A stretch of 64,000 nt of DNA, taken from positions 25,282,975 through 25,346,974 of the forward strand of contig OW028580.1 of NCBI GenBank assembly GCA_932294295.1, written 5' to 3'. The notes beneath the pieces were generated by a model that saw nothing but the letters and a program-made list of their open reading frames with translations, was not told the origin of the DNA and searched no databases. The DNA comes from Alitta virens. Lineage: Eukaryota; Annelida; Polychaeta; Phyllodocida; Nereididae. A program made the position numbers and the translations under genes. Positions 24,111 to 35,534 of this stretch are shown one piece after another. Numbering within the stretch: position 1 is the first letter of the stretch; every line of letters starts with the position of its first letter.

Positions 24111-24361
24111 CTGCCCATCAGGCCCTGCTTATGCATTTTTGTCCATCACCCCCCCCCCCTCCCATCACCCCTTTCACTCCACAAACCCTTTATTTACCCC
24201 CAGTATTATCTGACGCAGATGGCCAACTGATCAAGGCCAGGGCCTCGTCTTATTCATATATCCAAAGGAATATTATATCTTAAGTATATCTTTCATTCAT
24301 TTTACTTTGACATAAATGAATGAATGAAGGTAGTAACACAAAAGTGTTCATGTTAAAAATA

Positions 24362-24679
24362 CAGTTAGTTTCATTAAAAACGGCCTGTCAAATTAAACCT
24401 AGACAAATCTAGACAACTTCTGCCATGTGATGCTACCTGCCACTAAACGGAACTGTCTAGCTATAGCTGGCTACTCAAAACCGAATCTAAAAGTACATGC
24501 AGCACCATCCGAGAGTTACGCGCGTATATTTGTAACTTTTCTATTGCAAAAACATATTTATGATATGATAATTTTTGCAGTATTTGTAGGTGTAAGCCGA
24601 CCATAAGCTAGGAGTAGACAGAAGGAAATGGCTTTAGCCAGTTACAGTTACATCCGGATTGCTCTTACAACTATAACTG
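24362..24679. mobile_element. Tc1/mariner-like MITE, copy 2
   Basis: The left end TA then CAGTTAGTTTCATTAAAAAC is intact. The body matches the copies at 8447 and 62029, including CGGAACTGTCTAGCTATAGC. The right end is eroded (AACTATAACTG), so the TA duplication is no longer clear. The copy is older than that at 62029. Confidence 0.7.
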
Positions 24680-24699
24680 TTACATAAGATATATATAAT

Positions 24700-24812
24700 G
24701 AGTCAATCAATCAATCAATAAGTCAATCAATCAATCAATCAATTGATCGATCAGTCAGTCAGTCATTCAGTCAGTCAGTCAGCCATTCTGTCAGTCAGTC
24801 AGTCAGTCAATA
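24700..24812. repeat. (TCAA)n/(GTCA)n microsatellite
   Basis: TCAA tetranucleotides grade into GTCA tetranucleotides. Confidence 0.9.
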
Positions 24813-25612
24813 ATTCATTTCATCCTAATGCTGATAACCCAGGTTGAATCCACATTCGCTTGGTAAACAAATAACTAAGCTTCACAGCTACTAGATGCAA
24901 ATCCTTGCCAACTAATTGGGCAAACGTAATGAAGAGATGATAAACCTTTGCAGTCCACACCAAGACACATTGTATGACAACAATGTATGTAGATTTACTA
25001 CATGACTGGGATTTCACAACCAATTAAAAGTCTCAGTGCAATTTATATCCACAAGCTAATCATTATTATAATGGACAATTTTGAAAAAGTGCAGAAACTT
25101 ATGTAATGGACTATATACCTGTCACTGCTGACTGACTAAGCATGACATTTTCATTTAATTATTAGCAAATTACCATCATTATCCTTTAATTCTTTAAATT
25201 TATTATTGGTGTTATTTCTAAGGCAAAAATAGTCCCTTATTGTTCAAGTGCATGATTAATATTTCCAATTGAGCCACTTGATATTATCAAAAGTTTTAGT
25301 GATATCAGTTAATTGCTTTACGGATTACATTTCTCCGAGAATGTCTTTTAATCATTTCACTTAAGAGTCCTTAATCACTTTGTAAAAAGCCTGAATTTTC
25401 TTTCTCATAATTGTCGAGGAATTTTGTTACATTGGGCTAATGATTGAAAAATCTCAATTTTTAAGAGAAATGGCTGTTTGAAGCCGTGTTTGCAGTTGTA
25501 TTGAGTTGATGCGATGTGTTGTCGTTAGCTATATTGGATTATATTGGATTACATTTATTCTTAATTGCAGTTTTTTCATATTCTAATTGTCAATGAATTT
25601 TATTATTGTTAT
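24813..25612. other. Intergenic stretch without recognised features
   Basis: Nothing recognised. AT-rich sequence without coding signal or repeat shared with the window. Confidence 0.5.
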
Positions 25613-25797
25613 CAATCTATCTATTTAATCTATCTATCTAATCTATCTATCTATCTAATCTTTCTATCAATCTTTCTATCTATATAATCTATCTATCTAA
25701 TCTATCTATATATCTATATATCTATCTACTTTTCTATCTATCTACCTATCTACCTATCTACCTATCTATCTATCTAACTCTCTATCTATCTGACCAT
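25613..25797. repeat. (CTAT)n microsatellite
   Basis: CTAT repeats with interspersed AATCTATCT units. Confidence 0.9.
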
Positions 25798-26298
25798 CGT
25801 ATCCTATGTTGCATCATATTATATATATCAGCTGTTAAAGACAGATAAAATAATTCCAATAATAATTTCTTAGATGCTTTATATGTATAGGTTCCTAATA
25901 CCATTCTTTAATCATCTAAAAACATCTAAAATGACTAAGAGCCATTTTAACCGTGAAGATCCAGGATGGCAGTCAAACATGGGCGTCTCTTATGCTTTTC
26001 ATTCACATTCACACATGCAGGGGAGACAGGGGCACCTTGGGGGACCCCTTCCAGTGTTTTACCAACAATTATGGCTTACTTCTCTTGCCACGGTTCTATT
26101 CTTTAATAAATTCAATGTTAACAGGGTCAGATGTGAAACCGTTGTTAACTGAATTCATCTGCCAACACAATTTTCCCCCATCATTCCCAATAGAGATTTT
26201 AATCTCACCAAACATTATTCAGATACGGACAGTAATATATTTGGTTTCTTTCCCAGTAGATGGTGGACATTGCTGATAAAACTGAATGCAGAGTAAAT

Positions 26299-26480
26299 TT
26301 TTACAGCAACTGGTTGTATTGTTAAATTATAGTAGTGTTTATCATACTGTTAATGTTACAGCAACTCGTTGAATTCTAAAATTACAGTAACAGTTATCTT
26401 ACTGTAACATTTACAGCAACTAGCCGGCAACTCTGCTGCCAGCAAGTTGCTGTAAAATTTACAGTAACAGTTTTACAGTG
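26299..26480. repeat. 55-bp tandem repeat with inverted end
   Basis: TTACAGCAACT occurs at about 26301, 26356 and 26411, giving a 55-bp period. The third unit is followed by its inverse (AGTTGCTGTAAAATTTACAG). This is typical of a MITE with internal duplications. No target duplication was resolved. Confidence 0.55.
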
Positions 26481-26574
26481 TGTGCGAATTCTTGGTTACC
26501 CTCTAGATATTGTTTAACCAATTATAGCCAATTCAGTGGCAATTGCAGTTCCCGACAAATACAAAAGGTTTTGA

Positions 26575-27020
26575 ACGTATTGTACATTGCATGTTGGGAA
26601 TATTTCTAAAAAAGCATACCAAAAACATTGTAGCAATGTTACTGCAATATTTTATAACGTATTTAACATATAGTGAATTATTTTGAAAAGTTTGCTTGGT
26701 AATATCATTCATCATATTTCTGCCGGCTTTTCTAGGGTCTACACTTTGATAATGTGACATTGTTCTCCATATATCATCATGTTAGTTAACATGATTGTTC
26801 AAATGTTGTGTAATGTTTTGGTATTTCTTTGGGGAATATTATCTCAAATATTGCTGATATGTTTTGGGAGTGCATGTTATCACCTTGTGACGTGTTCTAC
26901 AATATTGCATGCTGTCAAGACGTTCTGGCAATCATTTTTGGGAATATTACTTAAAAATATGTCTGACGAGTTTTTTTTAGGGTCAACACTTTAATGTTGT
27001 GCCAACATTAGTCAAATGTT
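26575..27020. repeat. Degenerate repeat with paired GGTC(A/T)ACACTTT motifs
   Basis: GGGTCTACACTTTGATAATG near 26736 and GGGTCAACACTTTAATGTTG near 26980 are similar direct copies. Both sit among ATGTTGT- and GGGAATATT-rich sequence. It is probably an old non-autonomous element. The open frames here have no recognisable product. Confidence 0.3.
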
Positions 27021-27114
27021 GTGCGTGGCATGAATGTTACAACCTGTTCGTGTTTGCATGGTTTGCTTTCTAGCCCTTAAATCAATTCATAAATCACTTA
27101 AGCAAGGTAAACTG

Positions 27115-27504
27115 TAGGGCTTCACACCTTATCTTTAAAACGGTACGATACGTGTCATGATACAGTAAAACCGGTTGGATATGTATCATGATACTTATCA
27201 TTAAGATATATCAATAGGAGAATAAACAAAGTCTACAATATTGACAATTCACAAATGAAATATATGAGCAAAAATCTTGATGGAATCATTCCAGACTGTT
27301 CTAAAATGTCGTTGCAATGAAATTGGGCTGACATTTTTCTTTAAAATCACTGGAACATCAAGGTAGCATGCATCCTGTTTGCTCAAAAATCCTGCTCTGC
27401 ATACCATTTAATCGTATCGTTATTATGAATAACGATTATCAATACCCGTATCGTTATCCTTGCACCGGTACAAACGGTATATCGAGAACCGGTGTACAGC
27501 CCTA
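27115..27504. mobile_element. hAT-type non-autonomous transposon with perfect 8-bp target duplication
   Basis: The ends are TAGGGCTTCACACC and GGTGTACAGCCCTA, which match at 12 of 14 positions as inverted repeats. Both sides carry the direct 8-mer GTAAACTG (27107-27114 and 27505-27512). An 8-bp duplication and TAGGG ends are characteristic of the hAT superfamily. The 390-bp interior has ATACG/CGTATCG-rich sequence and no transposase frame. Confidence 0.9.
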
Positions 27505-27512
27505 GTAAACTG

Positions 27513-28806
27513 TGATGTCACAAGGCAATGTTTAAACTGAATTTTGCTAAACTTCATTGCATTTGGCAGTAAATGTTTTGTCTGTCCGCTTAGTCTCCTT
27601 TACTAGATTATCACCGGATAAAATATTTTCATAAATAAGATAATATAAGCCTGAACAGCAGGACTCCACAAACCAGGAAGTCTCATCTTCAGGGCACCCA
27701 TGGCTTTCCTGAGATCACACAGTTGAGCAGAGTCCAAACAGCCAGGGGTATGCATGTGGTTATTTTGAACAGATTCATAATAATAAGTCAAAACAACAGT
27801 GTGCACCCCTGGAATTACGAGACAGGACAGAGGTTGTGGGGATAAGAGCTTGGGTCCCTTGCCAAAACCTTAGATGGGTCTGGATTTTCAAGTGTTATAT
27901 ATTCTTAGGTAGGTGAAGGTGTTTCAGTGTGAACTTCAGTGTTACTTAACACATGTGTGGTTATTGCTCAAGGTCCTAGGCCCAAAATAATTTCCAGATT
28001 GAGGAATATATTTCTTTTGCTACATAAAATGGGAAGTGTCATTGCATGCCGTTATTAATTTTTTCTAATAATGCTATTTCCCCAACTAGTTTAAGGGATA
28101 TAAAAAAAAAATAAGTAAAAAAAAAACAATTGAGTGTGCAGGTTATCTTTAAAGCATATGGTTGTGATTTATTGGGGGAAAAAAATTTGGTAGGAAAAAA
28201 CAAATTTACACGATACAATATTACATAATATCGACAATTCTTTAGTCGCATAAATATCTAATAGAATCTGATGCCAGCTTCAGCATAGACATCCAAATTA
28301 AGTTTGTATTAGCATCAAATTGTCCAAATACTGTTTTGTGTCATACTGGGTTTTTATTGAGACCCAAGACTGTGCATACATTGCTTATAGTTACTTAGAA
28401 AACTGAAATCTTTCCACTGGTGAAGTCGCCACAAGAATATTCTACAGGGCTGTTGTCCACTCTTGCCAAAACAGTTCTATGCTTATCTGGTACAAGACCA
28501 CACCTAAAAAAATAACTGCTAGACTGACTAGGTGGTCAAACCTGCATCCTACATCATCGGTATAGAGAAATGACAGGGCTTGCTGAATCATACCAGAAGC
28601 AAAATACAAGTAAGAGTTAAGAAAATTATTAAAGAGCATGATATTTATGGAAGTGTTGATGTGATGTCATGCTGTTAGAAGAAGCTCTGGCCAATCCCTA
28701 AGTTTGTTGTTTGCCCAAATTATTTTTGATTCAATGCTTAAAGATTAAATGGGGACCAGATTGTATTGCAGTAAGTTTTTATATATTTTGATTTAGTGGC
28801 CCCATC
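27513..28806. other. Intergenic stretch without recognised features
   Basis: AT-rich sequence with short poly-A runs near 28105. The open frames on the minus strand (27603-27806, 28039-28251, 28442-28639) show no known domain. Confidence 0.5.
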
Positions 28807-28875
28807 TCCTGCCTGTCCTAATTAGCCCAACTGATGCAGAAATACAGGACGTAAAGGCCTAATCACCCACCCACC
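28807..28875 (+). mobile_element. SINE fragment (3' body)
   Basis: This matches the non-tRNA part of the SINE at 51951-52134 in the opposite orientation, ending in CTAATCACCCACCC. The tRNA-like head is missing. Confidence 0.7.
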
Positions 28876-29230
28876 AGTGGCCCACTCCCCACCCACTTGT
28901 TCACTGCTGCCCACACTTGCATGCGTCACATGGTCAGTTGCGGTGGGCTGCTTAGACTCAGTGCAGTCAGTTTGATTAAACAAGCAGCACTGTAAGTACC
29001 ATCCAATCAATGACTATTTAGATCTATTGCCTTCTGGAAGGACACTCAATTAGATCTTCGACAAATAAGATTTATAGTTTTGTAGCTTGCAGTGCACACA
29101 TATAACATAAAGAAAACCAGTCATACAGTTTCATTAACGTTTTTACCTAATACGCTTTTATACTATAATATTAGGCCCATAAACTAACAAAACATGCAAC
29201 TTCTCTCTGTATTGCTTGGCTATCGCTTAT

Positions 29231-29348
29231 CTTGTGGAAATGCAATCATATTATTATAAGCTACATATAGTATACATTCTGTCTTTACTCTATCATTTAC
29301 ATGATCAATATAGACCTCTGAAGTTGGTTAATAAATTATATCAAATAA
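29231..29348 (+). repeat. Repeat unit with empty TTAA site
   Basis: This unit is closely similar to 30878-30979 joined to 31578-31597. It keeps an uninterrupted GGTTAATAAATT (TTAA at 29328-29331). That is the position where the second unit holds a 598-bp insertion, so this serves as the pre-insertion allele. Confidence 0.85.
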
Positions 29349-29730
29349 AAAAACAGCCAAGTATCAGCCTTGAACTGCGCACTAAAGAATATAAAGAATC
29401 AAAGAAATATCCATTATATCAACAATTCAGCTGGGGCAAAAGGCATATTGGAGCCATCAGGCAGGAAATGATGACAAAATGAGTAGGAATAGCGAAAACC
29501 ACATATTTTCATATAGAGCCCGTCATACTCAATAGGATAGGGCCCCAACAGTGGAGCCAGTAGGCAGAAATAGACCAGCTCATTAACTCGCATCACAAGA
29601 TTTCTTACCCGGCAATAATTCATTGAGTCTTTGTTCTTCTCATAACAAGAAAACCCAACTGGTTCAATGGATGTTTTATGCCTCCATTGATTCCATTAGA
29701 GGGCCTGAAATTTGTTGTAGTTGTAAGTAT

Positions 29731-29850
29731 AGGAGGAGGAGGAGGAGGAGGAGGAGGAGGAGGAGGAGGAGGAGGAGGAGGAGGAGGAGGAGGAGGAGGA
29801 GGAGGAGGAGGAGGAGGAGGAGGAGGAGGAGGAGGAGGAGGAGGAGGAGG
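29731..29850. repeat. (AGG)40 microsatellite
   Basis: Exactly 120 bp of perfect AGG triplets. It gives long artefactual polyarginine and polyglycine frames. It is purine-only on the plus strand and prone to triplex or quadruplex structure. Confidence 0.97.
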
Positions 29851-29881
29851 TATAAGTATATAGGAGGAGGAGGAGTAGGAT

Positions 29882-30140
29882 CTCTATCTATCTATCTATG
29901 TATCTATCTATCTATCCAACTATCTATCTATGTATCTATCTCTGTATGTATGTATCTATCTATCTATCCAACTATGTATCTATCTATGTATATATCTATG
30001 TATCTATGTATGCATCTATCTATCTATCTATGAATGCATCTATCTATCTATCCAACTATGTATCTATGTATGTATGTATGTATGTATCTATGAATTCATC
30101 TATCTACCTGTCTATCTATTTATCTTTCTTTCTTTCTTTG
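29882..30140. repeat. (CTAT)n/(GTAT)n microsatellite
   Basis: Long tetranucleotide tract with periodic ATCCAACTATC and GTATGTAT variants. It ends in a (CTTT)n tract. Confidence 0.95.
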
Positions 30141-30275
30141 CTTTGCTTTCTAAACCTTTTTATATTTCAGCTTTCACTGAAGCACAATAACTTCTATCTA
30201 AAGCTAAATTTGGAAACCACACAAAATAATTATTAAGCTAATGAAAATTCTGGTAACAGGCAGAAAGTAGATTCA
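30121..30275 (+). repeat. Local direct duplication, copy 1
   Basis: About 150 bp from (CTTT)n through CTAAACCTTTTTATATTTCA to AGAAAGTAGATTCA are repeated at 30571-30721 with few differences. The two copies are 450 bp apart. Confidence 0.9.
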
Positions 30276-30570
30276 TAATTGCTCAAGCAATTATCTCGAA
30301 ATATGGAAGACAAATATGGTCAGTCTTAATTCTTGTAGATTTATCAAAGCCTGGTGCTTTAATTTCATCATGCCTGGAACGTGACCTAATATTTATCAAT
30401 GGCTTATCCATTAATTAAAACAAGTCTTACATCATGGCCTGGGGGGAATTTGTTGTAATTGAATAATAATTGGACTACTGCTAAGAAGCTCTAATTAATT
30501 GCATGAGAAGGGAGTACAAAAATATGTTTCAAGACAAGTGGTTTTAATATCATAGATATGTTGTGATATC

Positions 30571-30721
30571 TATCTTTCTTTCTTTCTTTGCTTTCTAAAC
30601 CTTTTTATATTTCAGCTTTCACTGAAGCACAATAAGTTCTATCTAAAGCTAAATTTGGAAACCACACAACATAATTAATAAGCTAATGAAAAGACTGGTA
30701 ACAGACAGAAAGTAGATTCAT
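30571..30721 (+). repeat. Local direct duplication, copy 2
   Basis: Near-identical second copy of 30121-30275. One copy has an extra GCTTT. The similarity suggests a recent local duplication or gene conversion. Confidence 0.9.
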
Positions 30722-30939
30722 TCACAGCTCACTCCATTTCCACATCTGGTATTTTTTAAATAAATAAGATCACATCATTCTTGACTTTCCAATAATAATT
30801 CTTACAGCTTTCCTTTATATCTGTCAATGTTCACATGGATGATGATATAAAGTATTAATGATTTCATTTTATGACATCTTGTAGAAATGCAATCATATTA
30901 TTATAAGCTACATGCAGGATGCATTCTGTCTTTACTCTA

Positions 30940-31653
30940 CCACTTCACATGATCAATATACACCTCTGAAGTTGGTTAATGGTGCACTGTCTGTCGATTT
31001 TTGTACCATCAAAAAAGCTATCCAAATGAAAGAAAATGCTTCTAACTAATGAATTAAACAATCAAAATTGTTTAGATTGAACTAAATTATTAAATATATC
31101 GCAGGAATCGACTTGATCGGCTTTAGTAATTATGCATGGGAACGTACTGAAGAGCGTCGCCGATTCGCGACTTCAGAGTCATTTTACCAAAAAATGAGAT
31201 CGGAGTTGTTTTCATTCACACAGAAAACGAACTACAAATACATTTGTGTACATAAGGAACTTGGAATTTTGAAAATCGGACGAAAATTGAAGGAGCTGTT
31301 TAATAAAATGTATCACGAAGTGAGGACGTTAATGACGCTCATGACGTTAATTTTTTACCTCGTTTTCAACTCAATGGTGAAAACTCAATGGACAATGCAA
31401 TGTAAACAAATCGGTATTTTTGATGGCATGAAAAATTAAATGCCAGGGGAAGTTTATATTTTTATAGAGAAACTGTGAACCCAGAAAAACTCTGGATGGT
31501 AGGTAATCAGTATTAAGAAGAAAATGAATTTAATGCAATAGATTTTGGCCACTGTCATTTTGACAGACAGTGCACCTTTAATAAATTATATCACATAAAA
31601 ATACAACCAATTATTAACCAACTTCAGAGGTGTATATTGATCATGTAAAGTGG
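30940..31653. mobile_element. Palindromic element holding a nested TTAA transposon
   Basis: The left arm (30940-30979) and right arm (31614-31653) are inverted copies of about 40 bp, sharing CATGATCAATATACACCTCT and the adjoining GAAGTTGGTTAA. The original palindrome is only about 115 bp. The rest is the later insertion at 30980-31577. Confidence 0.75.
30980..31577. mobile_element. 598-bp TTAA-targeting non-autonomous transposon
   Basis: The ends are TGGTGCACTGTCTGTC and GACAGACAGTGCACCT, near-perfect inverted repeats. TTAA is duplicated on both sides (30976-30979 and 31578-31581). The paralogous sequence at 29328-29331 has a single TTAA and no insert, which confirms both the boundaries and the target. 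This points to a piggyBac- or Kolobok-type transposase acting in trans. A 108-codon open frame inside has no recognisable similarity. Confidence 0.9.
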
Positions 31654-32440
31654 TATTTTTATGACATCTAGTGAATGAATGAATTTTATCTACATGTAGA
31701 GGTCACGAAAGACCTATGTGTGCATGTAAACGTTTGGCCCCACTATACAAAGTCATATAAATGTCATTGGCATCAGTGTGGGTTGATATGTATGAAAATG
31801 GTAAATGGTAATGGAAATGTCTTGAATTTACAGGTCACCAGTACAAGCAATCTGTCAATTTTTTAGTCACACCTTCATTATAGATAGATAGATATGGGAA
31901 GTGCAGCCCTCTGAGGCAAGTTCTTGCTGATATTGAGGGTTGATTGATGAGGTGAGAGAGAGAGAGAGACATTTACCCCATGGGTGGGATCTTTTTACTT
32001 GCCTCAGCATAGACACTATGAGCAGGCGGCAGGCTGATCCAGAATCTTTCTCAACTCCCTGGGGAGTATTCAGTCTCAAGTTTCAACACAGTGTTAACTG
32101 CAGGAGCTTAAGAGCTCACACCAGTGCCATTTGGTTGCCCTAGTGTGAAGTACCCATTACACCCGGTTGGGGTGATGGAGAGGTCACTGGGGGGTCTGCA
32201 CTGAAATATTATCTCACGAGCAGCGGGCAAATCCATTCTGTCATTGCCTTCATCATTAGACTATGCAAAAGATCCACGTATTATGAATTCGAACCAACTC
32301 ACAGATGACAACACGAATGGTCGTCTTTATGAGGCTATTACTATTTTTATGTCTGTATTTATATTAGTTCCTCGTCACAAAGAGTTTCATCATTTGATGA
32401 TAATGAAGTATATTGAAATTAAACTCACATGGCATAATAG
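31654..32440. other. Intergenic stretch with old repeat fragments
   Basis: The block with TTTACCCCATGGGTGGGATC and nearby GAGGCAAGT motifs (about 31890-32120) resembles sequences near 18030-18115 and 53880-54000, so it is probably an old dispersed repeat. No gene is seen. Confidence 0.4.
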
Positions 32441-32739
32441 GTTCTCTGTAATTCCACCAGGTGGCTATGACAGAATACTGCAATCCTATTGGCTGAAAAT
32501 GTTCCCGCCCTTGACTGTGATTAGCCGAAGCAAAGTGCATCCAAGCAGTAGTATTTGTTAGTGCATTTTAATGTATATTTGACATCTTATCATTCAATTA
32601 ATTTTTGTTATTTGCCTGAGAAAGTTAGATTTATTGAATCTGTGGGTTATGGTTTTCTGTCTGAAAAGCAAAATGAGTAATAACAGTAGAGGAAAGAACT
32701 CTGTCTTGCTGAATTCAGGGCTGCTCAGTGAAAAGACTA
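32441..32739 (+). repeat. R1 interspersed repeat, full-length-like copy
   Basis: From the CCACCAGGTGGCTATGACAG block through TTCCCGCCCTTGACTGTGAT to GGGCTGCTCAGTGAAAAGAC. It is colinear with the copies at 35233 and 37581. Confidence 0.9.
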
Positions 32740-33135
32740 ATAGTGTGTCTGCCAGATGTGGATAGTAATTTTGCATTCTTTGGCAATCATTTTTGCCACT
32801 CTTGGATTATCCGTCTGAATTCATTTAGGCAACATAGAGTATGGTAACATGATCTGTTCTGACAATCTTTGTTTGTTGTTGTTTTTTGTTTTGTTTTTTT
32901 GTCACCCAAATATGCAACAATCCAACGTTGTGCTAATGTGGCATGTTAAAGATAAAAAGGTTATGTGGGAAGTCTGGCTTCCATCTAAAAATTAAAGAAG
33001 ATTGAAAACATGATGTAGTATGCCAGTTTCAAGTTTTACAACAGTTTAAAATAAGACACCAATATTAAGATACAATCAGGCCCAAAAATTGACATACATC
33101 TCATCAGAATGCAGTTCACTTCCTTTCCAACTAAC
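32740..33135. other. Intergenic stretch without recognised features
   Basis: Nothing recognised beyond a short (TTTTG)n tract near 32880. Confidence 0.5.
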
Positions 33136-33252
33136 CCAAATAGCATTCCAAATCATTTCAACGTCGGTGTGATGTCAGCGATGTTAATACGATGTTGTAA
33201 CAACGGTGGTCTACACGGAAACGATGCTGGGCCAATTTGGAATGCTATCTGG
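33136..33252. mobile_element. 117-bp palindromic MITE, copy 1
   Basis: The left end CCAAATAGCATTCCAAATC pairs with the right end TTTGGAATGCTATCTGG. The body carries GATGTTAATACGATGTTG and GGAAACGATGCTGGG. The length is identical to the copy at 39552-39668. Two decayed relatives are at 54629 and 54951. Confidence 0.8.
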
Positions 33253-34154
33253 TAATCATAAGCAACCTTATTGTAAGTAAACTTCGGATCGTCTGTACTT
33301 CTGAACATAAAAAGGCATGCTAAAAACTGGGTGACCTACCAACCTACCATCAAACTGCACATTCATATGGGCGATATCTGTGTGCTGAATTCAGATTAGA
33401 TGACTCCAGATGACCATTCAGTGTCCCAGATAGCACACTGGATCCCTCTTGCTTGATCCTTTGGGGATCAAGAATAAATTGTGTCTTGGGAGTTTGTCGT
33501 TACCCTAAATGGAAGTATATAGGCAAGGCCAAAATGGTTGACATAGGGGGAGAGGCTATATTGGGAAGAGCAGGGGATGTTCAGATATATTTGAGATAAA
33601 AATAGAAGAGGGACCTTTCTGCGAGTTTCCATGATTGCTTCAGCTTCCTTTGAATGCAATTTAAGACCTTGTAGAACGTTTTTGGGGATAAAATGTTCAT
33701 TGTTCAAGATTTAAGATTACACTATATATAAATGGGCACACCTTGAGATAAAATTAAACTGTCCTTGTAATACACCACTTAATAATTTTCATACGCAATA
33801 TATAGCTAAAATGATCATAAACAATCCGAACATTGATCAGTTCTCTTTGACCAATGTCATTGTGTAATTTCAGATTTACTAATTCCGTCCCAATGCGATT
33901 CAAACATTTTCAAAAAGAATTGTGTGATTTTCTGGTTCTTTCCCTAATAAAACATCGTATTAAGAAACTGTTTCTTGTCAATGTAAGTAGAAGCTAACCC
34001 CTCCCTAAAGATTCCAATGTATAATCACGCAAACATGACTACCGTAGTAAAATACTAACCAATGTGACCTTGTTAAGACCTAGTATAACCTTACTTATTA
34101 TATATTGAAGCGCCAATTTTGCTTATGTATTTAACGAAGTGAGTTTGTACTTCT
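33253..34154. other. Intergenic stretch
   Basis: Holds only a lone palindromic-MITE end (CCCAGATAGCACACTGG at 33424-33440). No gene is seen. The open frame at 33468-33707 (minus) is unremarkable. Confidence 0.5.
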
Positions 34155-34540
34155 ACATTTGACTTACTTACTTATTTACTTAATTAGTGATACTTAATTA
34201 TACTTAGTTACACTTACTAATACTTATCTATACTTATACTTACTTATACTCACTTATACTTACTTAAACTTACTTATACTTACATATACTAACATATACT
34301 TACTTATACTTACTTACATTTGACTTATTTACTTTCCCTTTTACTTATACTTAGTTATACTTAATTATACTTACTTATACTTATACTAACTTATACTTAT
34401 ACTCACTTATACCTACTTATACTTACTTATCCTTACATATACTAACATATACTTACTTATACTTACTAATGTATACTTACTTACCCATACTTACTTACTT
34501 ATCCTTACATATACTTACTTACTTACTTACTTAACAAAGC
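34155..34540. repeat. (ACTTATACTT)n satellite-like tract
   Basis: About 385 bp of ACTTACTTAT/ACTTATACTT units with variants. It has no coding potential. Confidence 0.95.
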
Positions 34541-35232
34541 ATACAAATATTATTTCGCCTCTCCTTTTTCAGAATGGATATAGCTGCACTAATTTTAAAG
34601 TACACTGATTTACCTTGACTTACTGAGACTAGCAGTGGGTGCTGTCTCTTAATTTCGCATTATTTCTATCACTCGTAAAGCAAACCTTTTTTGTATTTCT
34701 TGTACTTCACAGTGGGAGTTTTTCTACAAATGCTTACACAAAACATCTTGCTTGGGCGCTCAGCCAGCTTTTGCTAAATGCGACTTCCTACAACATACAA
34801 GACACGTGTTTTGCATAGAGAAGCAATTTATGTCCACACCAGAGTGATATTCTTGTTAAAAAAGTAGGTATAAACATAATCCATGCTGATGTAAGTTGCA
34901 ATATTTGCTTATAATTCCATAATTTGTTTACGTTCCCTGCAAAAGCTATTATATATGGCAATTTCCATATTAGGTGATAACTTAGAAACAATCATATTAA
35001 TTGCAAATAAGCTGTTTCTTTTTATTTATAAATAAATTTATGATATGTTAAACCTGCATACAGTTTTTTAATTATCCCATCAGATAATGTGTTTGTGCAG
35101 ATTTCCATTACTCTTTATATTCTACAGGGACTCAGGAGTATTGTAAAAAATAAAATAAAAACTTGTGCCATTCTGACAAGAAAGTTAATGAGTTTTTTTA
35201 TTAACAACTTAGTCAGCCTTAGTCTGTACATA
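34541..35232. other. Intergenic stretch without recognised features
   Basis: AT-rich sequence with nothing recognised. Confidence 0.5.
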
Positions 35233-35534
35233 AGCTTCTAGATATTTCCACCAGGTTGCTACAACAGCATACTGCAATTCTATTGGCTGAAAAAGTTCCC
35301 GCCCTTGACTCTGATTGGCAGATGCAGAGTGCATCATAGCAGCAGTATTTTTAGTGCATGTATATTTAACATCTTATTGTTCAGTTGATTTCTGCTATGT
35401 CTCTAAGAAAATTTTAGTTATTGAATAGGTTAGTTATGGTCTTTTATGTGAAAAGCAAAATGAGTAATAAGAGCAAAAGAAAAATATATGTCTTTAAGAC
35501 TTGATGAATTCACGGCTGCTCAGTGAAAAGATTC
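35233..35534 (+). repeat. R1 interspersed repeat, full-length-like copy
   Basis: Starts at AGCTTCTAGATATTTCCACC and ends at CTGCTCAGTGAAAAGATTC. It contains two ATTGGC motifs around TTCCCGCCC. It has no open frame and no terminal inverted repeats, so it is more likely a SINE-like or LTR-like unit than a DNA transposon. Confidence 0.9.

Noticed and set aside
29623..30033. Open frame with about 40 consecutive Arg (or Gly in another frame)
   Set aside because: Pure translation of an (AGG)40 microsatellite followed by CTAT repeats.
31113..31439. 108-codon open frame inside the TTAA transposon
   Set aside because: No similarity to a transposase or other protein that I recognise. The element is too short to be autonomous.
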